Assembly (NCBI RefSeq): GCF_900316465.1
Contig: NZ_ONDD01000050.1
Coordinates: 1-8,042, forward strand
DNA: 8,042 nucleotides
Reading direction: 5' to 3'
Source of the DNA: an uncultured Fibrobacter sp.
GTDB lineage: Bacteria > Fibrobacterota > Fibrobacteria > Fibrobacterales > Fibrobacteraceae
Shown here piece by piece: positions 5,550-8,042 of the stretch. The notes beneath the pieces were generated by a model. The model saw only the letters and a program-made list of their open reading frames with translations. It did no database searches and was not told the origin of the DNA. The position numbers and the translations under genes were made by a program. Positions within the stretch are counted from its first letter, which is position 1, and every line of letters begins with the position of its first letter.

Positions 5550-7034
5550 ATGTTTAAAGTAGGGTTTGATAACGACGCGTACCTGAGGACGCAGTCCGAA
5601 AAGATTGCCGAGCGCATTGCGAAGTTCGGCGGAAAACTTTATCTGGAATTTGGCGGAAAACTATTCGATGACCATCACGCATCCCGCGTGTTGCCTGGCT
5701 TTGCGCCCGATAGTAAAATCCGCATGCTCGAAAAGCTCAAGGACAAGGCCGAGGTCATTATCGCCATTAATGCCGGCGATATTGAAAAGAACAAGGTCCG
5801 TGGCGACTTGGGTATTACCTACGATCAAGATGTCTTGCGCCTGATTGATGCCTTCCGTGGTTACGGTCTTTATGTGAGCTCCGTGGTGCTGACCCGCTGG
5901 CAGGAACAGCCGAGTGCCGTTGCTTACCAGAAAAAACTCGAAGGTTTAGGCCTCAAGGTTTATCGTCATTATCCGATTGCTGGTTACCCGAGCAACATTC
6001 CGCTGGTGGTGAGCGATGACGGTTACGGCAAGAATGAATTTGTTGAAACTTCTCGCGAACTTGTGGTGGTGACGGCTCCGGGCCCCGGAAGTGGAAAGAT
6101 GGCTGTGTGCCTTTCGCAGATTTACCACGAAAACAAGCGTGGTGTAAAGGCTGGCTATGCCAAGTTCGAAACCTTCCCGATTTGGAACATTCCGCTCAAG
6201 CACCCGGTGAACCTCGCATACGAAGCCGCCACCGCCGACTTGAACGATGTGAACATGATTGATCCGTTCCACTTGGAAGCCTACGGACAGACGACTATCA
6301 ATTACAATCGCGATGTGGAAATCTTCCCGGTGCTGAACGCCCTGTTTACCCGCATTCTCGGTGAATCTCCGTACAAGAGTCCGACCGATATGGGCGTGAA
6401 CATGGCCGGCAATTGCATTGTTGATGACGACGCCGTTTGCGAAGCCGCTCGCCAGGAAATCATCCGTCGCTACTACAACACGCTTTGCGATGTGCGTAAG
6501 GGCAACGCCGACAAGGATCAAGTTTACAAGCAGGAACTGATTATGGAACAAGCCCAGATCAGTACTGCAAACCGCCCCGTGATTGCGGCTGCCGTCAAGA
6601 AGGCCGAAGAATCCGAAGGCCCGGCTGTAGCAATTCAGCTGAACGATGGCGCTATCATTACGGGTAAGACTTCGTCTTTGCTTGGCGCCTCTTCTGCAAT
6701 GTTGCTGGATTCGCTCAAGCACTTGGCTGGTATTCCTGATGAAGTGCGTCTGCTTTCGCCGATGGTGATTGAACCGATTCAGAGTCTGAAAACCAAGCAG
6801 CTCGGCCACAAGAACCCGCGCCTGCATATGGATGAAGTTCTGGTTGCGCTCTCTGTTTGCGCCCTCACGGATTATAACGCCAAGATTGCTATGGAAAAAC
6901 TCCCGGAACTTCGCCACTGCGAAGTGCATTCCAGCGTGATTCTTTCTCAGGTAGATGTGGGCGTGTTCCGCCGTCTCGGTGTTAACCTGACGACTGAGCC
7001 TACGTATCAGACCAGCAAATTATATCATGGCTAA
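5550..7034 (+). CDS. UPF0371 / DUF1846 family protein, function unknown
   Basis: I recognise this as a full-length UPF0371 (DUF1846) protein from overall pattern and its 494-residue length, close to the family's usual size of about 500. Characteristic blocks are KLYLEFGGKLFDDHHASRVLPGF near residues 30-51, PGPGSGKMAVCLSQIYHE (177-194), PFHLEAYGQTTINYNRDVEIFPVL, and ESPYKSPTDMGVNM. The GPGSGK segment (178-183) resembles a P-loop but has Met where Ser or Thr would follow the Lys, so nucleotide binding is only a suggestion. Family structures have been solved, but I know of no established reaction. No signal peptide or membrane segment is visible. The ATG at 5550 has a weak AGG Shine-Dalgarno 6 nt upstream. 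It lies 44 nt after the GGDEF gene on the same strand and may be co-transcribed, although a TATAGA box (5534-5539) could also give it its own promoter. Two terminator hairpins follow. Confidence 0.88.
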   Translation: MFKVGFDNDAYLRTQSEKIAERIAKFGGKLYLEFGGKLFDDHHASRVLPGFAPDSKIRMLEKLKDKAEVIIAINAGDIEKNKVRGDLGITYDQDVLRLIDAFRGYGLYVSSVVLTRWQEQPSAVAYQKKLEGLGLKVYRHYPIAGYPSNIPLVVSDDGYGKNEFVETSRELVVVTAPGPGSGKMAVCLSQIYHENKRGVKAGYAKFETFPIWNIPLKHPVNLAYEAATADLNDVNMIDPFHLEAYGQTTINYNRDVEIFPVLNALFTRILGESPYKSPTDMGVNMAGNCIVDDDAVCEAARQEIIRRYYNTLCDVRKGNADKDQVYKQELIMEQAQISTANRPVIAAAVKKAEESEGPAVAIQLNDGAIITGKTSSLLGASSAMLLDSLKHLAGIPDEVRLLSPMVIEPIQSLKTKQLGHKNPRLHMDEVLVALSVCALTDYNAKIAMEKLPELRHCEVHSSVILSQVDVGVFRRLGVNLTTEPTYQTSKLYHG

Positions 7035-7044
7035 ATAGAGTGTC

Positions 7045-7073
7045 ATGCCCGACTTGGTCGGGCATCCCCTTTT
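7045..7073 (+). terminator. Palindromic hairpin after the UPF0371 gene
   Basis: ATGCCCGAC (7045-7053) and GTCGGGCAT (7057-7065) form a perfect 9-bp stem with a 3-base TTG loop, starting 10 nt after the stop. CCCC and then TTTT follow, so the T run is displaced by 4 nt. It can act as a terminator for the upstream gene. The sequence type TCATGCCCGAC-TTG-GTCGGGCAT resembles dispersed REP-like palindromes found in several bacterial genomes, so it may be a copy of a genomic repeat. Confidence 0.55.
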
Positions 7074-7081
7074 AAATGAAA

Positions 7082-7110
7082 AAAAAGTCGCGACGGTGTC
7101 GCGACTTTTT
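7082..7110. terminator. Bidirectional intrinsic terminator
   Basis: GTCGCGAC (7087-7094) and GTCGCGAC (7098-7105) form an 8-bp GC-rich stem with loop GGT. It is flanked by A5 on the left and T5 on the right, extending the stem to 13 bp. Both strands thus show a stem followed by a T run. It lies between converging genes, the UPF0371 gene on the plus strand and the acidic Cys-cluster gene on the minus strand, and should end both transcripts. Confidence 0.88.
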
Positions 7111-7145
7111 AGCTTGTATGCAATTACTTCGTTTGCTTGGAAGAA

Positions 7146-7844
7146 TTACTTCTTCTTGGAAGCCTTCTTGCTGGAAGATTTCGGGGGGTGAACCGCAATC
7201 TTCTTCACGCTCTTGTCTTCGGCCTTGGCGAGTTCAGCTTCTTCGGCTTCGAAGATTGCCTGAGCCTGGCGGAGAGCGTCGGTCGGGTCGATTTCGATTG
7301 CTTCGGAGGCTTCGTCTACGAGTTCGGCGAAGTCATCGTACCAATCAGCGAAGATTTCCACTTCGAGGTGGTCGACACCCGGAACAGTGAGGCGTGCGCC
7401 GCAGGCTTCGCCCACGCGGTCGAGGTACTTGGCCATCTGCGGCTTGAGGAGCGTCAGGTCGAGACCGTCGAGGTCTTCGGGTTCGAAGTAAACGGCGTCG
7501 ACATCGCTGTCGTCGTCCTTAGCCTTCTTGCTCTTCTTGCCTTCGCACTTGCCGCACTTGCAGTCGCCGTTGCAGCATTCTTCGTTGCCGTACAGGGCCA
7601 TGTATTCTTCATCGTCCATGCCGCTGTCGTAGTAGAATTCGTCTTCTTCGAGGTACAGGGTTTCAACAAAGATTCCCTTTGCGCCGAGCGTCTTGGCTGC
7701 AGCAATGAATTCCTTGAGGTCGCCGCCGAAGTAGCGGGTGGTTTCCATGTCTTCGTTCAGGGTCTGAACGGGAATGGGGGAGAGCTTCTGCTTCTTGAGG
7801 TAGTCGCAGATTTCGTCACTGATGGATTTCTGAGTCTTTGCCAT
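7146..7844 (-). CDS. Acidic protein with a central cysteine cluster, family not recognised
   Basis: I do not recognise this 232-residue protein. The N-terminal part (1-65) looks folded, with KSISDEICDYLKKQ, then GGDLKEFIAAAKTLGAKGIFVETLYLEEDEF. An acidic stretch follows (66-89). Five cysteines at 90, 91, 95, 97 and 100 (CCNGDCKCGKC) could bind a metal. Next come a Lys-rich and then Asp-rich linker (103-116) and an acidic helical C-terminal half (about 119-210), ending in a Ser/Lys tail (SSSKKASKKK). There is no signal peptide or membrane segment. The ATG at 7844 has AGGAG 6 nt upstream, so the start is secure, and codon use matches the neighbours. It lies 18 nt downstream of another minus-strand gene, so the two are probably co-transcribed and end at the terminator at 7082-7110. 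Reality as a gene is very likely; function is unknown. Confidence 0.85.
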   Translation of the reverse strand: MAKTQKSISDEICDYLKKQKLSPIPVQTLNEDMETTRYFGGDLKEFIAAAKTLGAKGIFVETLYLEEDEFYYDSGMDDEEYMALYGNEECCNGDCKCGKCEGKKSKKAKDDDSDVDAVYFEPEDLDGLDLTLLKPQMAKYLDRVGEACGARLTVPGVDHLEVEIFADWYDDFAELVDEASEAIEIDPTDALRQAQAIFEAEEAELAKAEDKSVKKIAVHPPKSSSKKASKKK

Positions 7845-7862
7845 GTGAATCTCCTGGTAAAA

Positions 7863-8042
7863 TTAAACGTGGTACTTCTTGAGGCTCGGAGCCTTTTCGT
7901 TAATGAGCTTCATGATGCGTTCGACAGCTTCGACGCCATGTGCGGTGTCCTTCACGCTAACGAGCGGCTGGAACAGCGGGCTGTTGAACAGCGTGCCCAG
8001 CGGAATCGGGTTCTTGCGGCAGAAGGTCGCTTCCACGTAGTC
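7863..8042 (-). CDS. C-terminal part of an unidentified protein (partial)
   Basis: Fifty-nine codons and a TAA stop (7865-7863) are visible; the gene continues past the right edge. The end reads DYVEATFCRKNPIPLG, then TLFNSPLFQPLVSVKDTAHG, then VEAVERIMKLINEKAPSLKKYHV. Codon use is normal for the window, with strong C-ending bias, and the frame is open throughout. The last about 25 residues look like an amphipathic helix. I do not recognise the family. The stop is 18 nt before the start of the acidic Cys-cluster gene, whose Shine-Dalgarno lies in this gap, so the two form a probable operon. Confidence 0.8.
   Translation of the reverse strand, partial: DYVEATFCRKNPIPLGTLFNSPLFQPLVSVKDTAHGVEAVERIMKLINEKAPSLKKYHV

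Noticed and set aside
5946..6929. 327-codon minus-strand open frame opposite the UPF0371 gene
   Set aside because: Antisense shadow produced by codon bias; rich in His, Arg and Asn with no domain signal.

Overview
The window looks like a chromosomal segment of a Gram-negative-type bacterium, with moderate confidence a Fibrobacter-like member of Fibrobacterota. This rests on the mix of a canonical rpsP-rimM-trmD-rplS operon with an Ala-rich S16 tail, a divergent PurF of the kind I associate with Bacteroidota, Fibrobacterota and clostridia, an UPF0371 protein, and even base composition with C-ending codons. No marker gene settles the taxon. There are no mobile elements, tRNAs, rRNAs or CRISPR arrays.

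Region 1 (1-1945, minus strand) is the classical ribosome-maturation operon, read right to left: rpsP (S16), rimM (30S maturation factor), trmD (tRNA m1G37 methyltransferase) and the first 37 codons of rplS (L19), cut by the window edge. rimM and trmD overlap by 4 nt. A good intrinsic terminator lies between rpsP and rimM, so the three distal genes must depend on read-through or an internal promoter.

Region 2 (1946-2319) is non-coding. It holds the probable rpsP promoter, a near-perfect 17-bp inverted repeat overlapping its -35 element, and two similar GC-rich hairpins that probably end the purF transcript.

Region 3 (2320-3792, minus) is a PurF-type amidophosphoribosyltransferase. Its PRPP site and four candidate Fe-S cysteines are intact, but by eye its glutamine-binding motifs are not canonical, and it ends in an extra cysteine cluster.

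Region 4 (3793-4176) is the divergent intergenic region between purF and a diguanylate cyclase gene. It contains a degenerate 7-bp tandem array inside a 178-nt stretch with no G on the plus strand.

Region 5 (4177-7034, plus) holds a GGDEF diguanylate cyclase with two probable N-terminal sensory domains. After 44 nt comes an UPF0371/DUF1846 protein of unknown function with a P-loop-like GPGSGK motif.

Region 6 (7045-8042) has two hairpins, one an apparent bidirectional terminator. Converging on it from the right is a minus-strand pair: an unrecognised acidic protein with a five-cysteine cluster, and, 18 nt upstream of it, the 3' end of an unidentified gene. Nothing amounts to an obvious defence or mobile system. 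The most unusual items are the heptamer array, the divergent PurF, the inverted repeat at the rpsP promoter and the acidic Cys-cluster protein.
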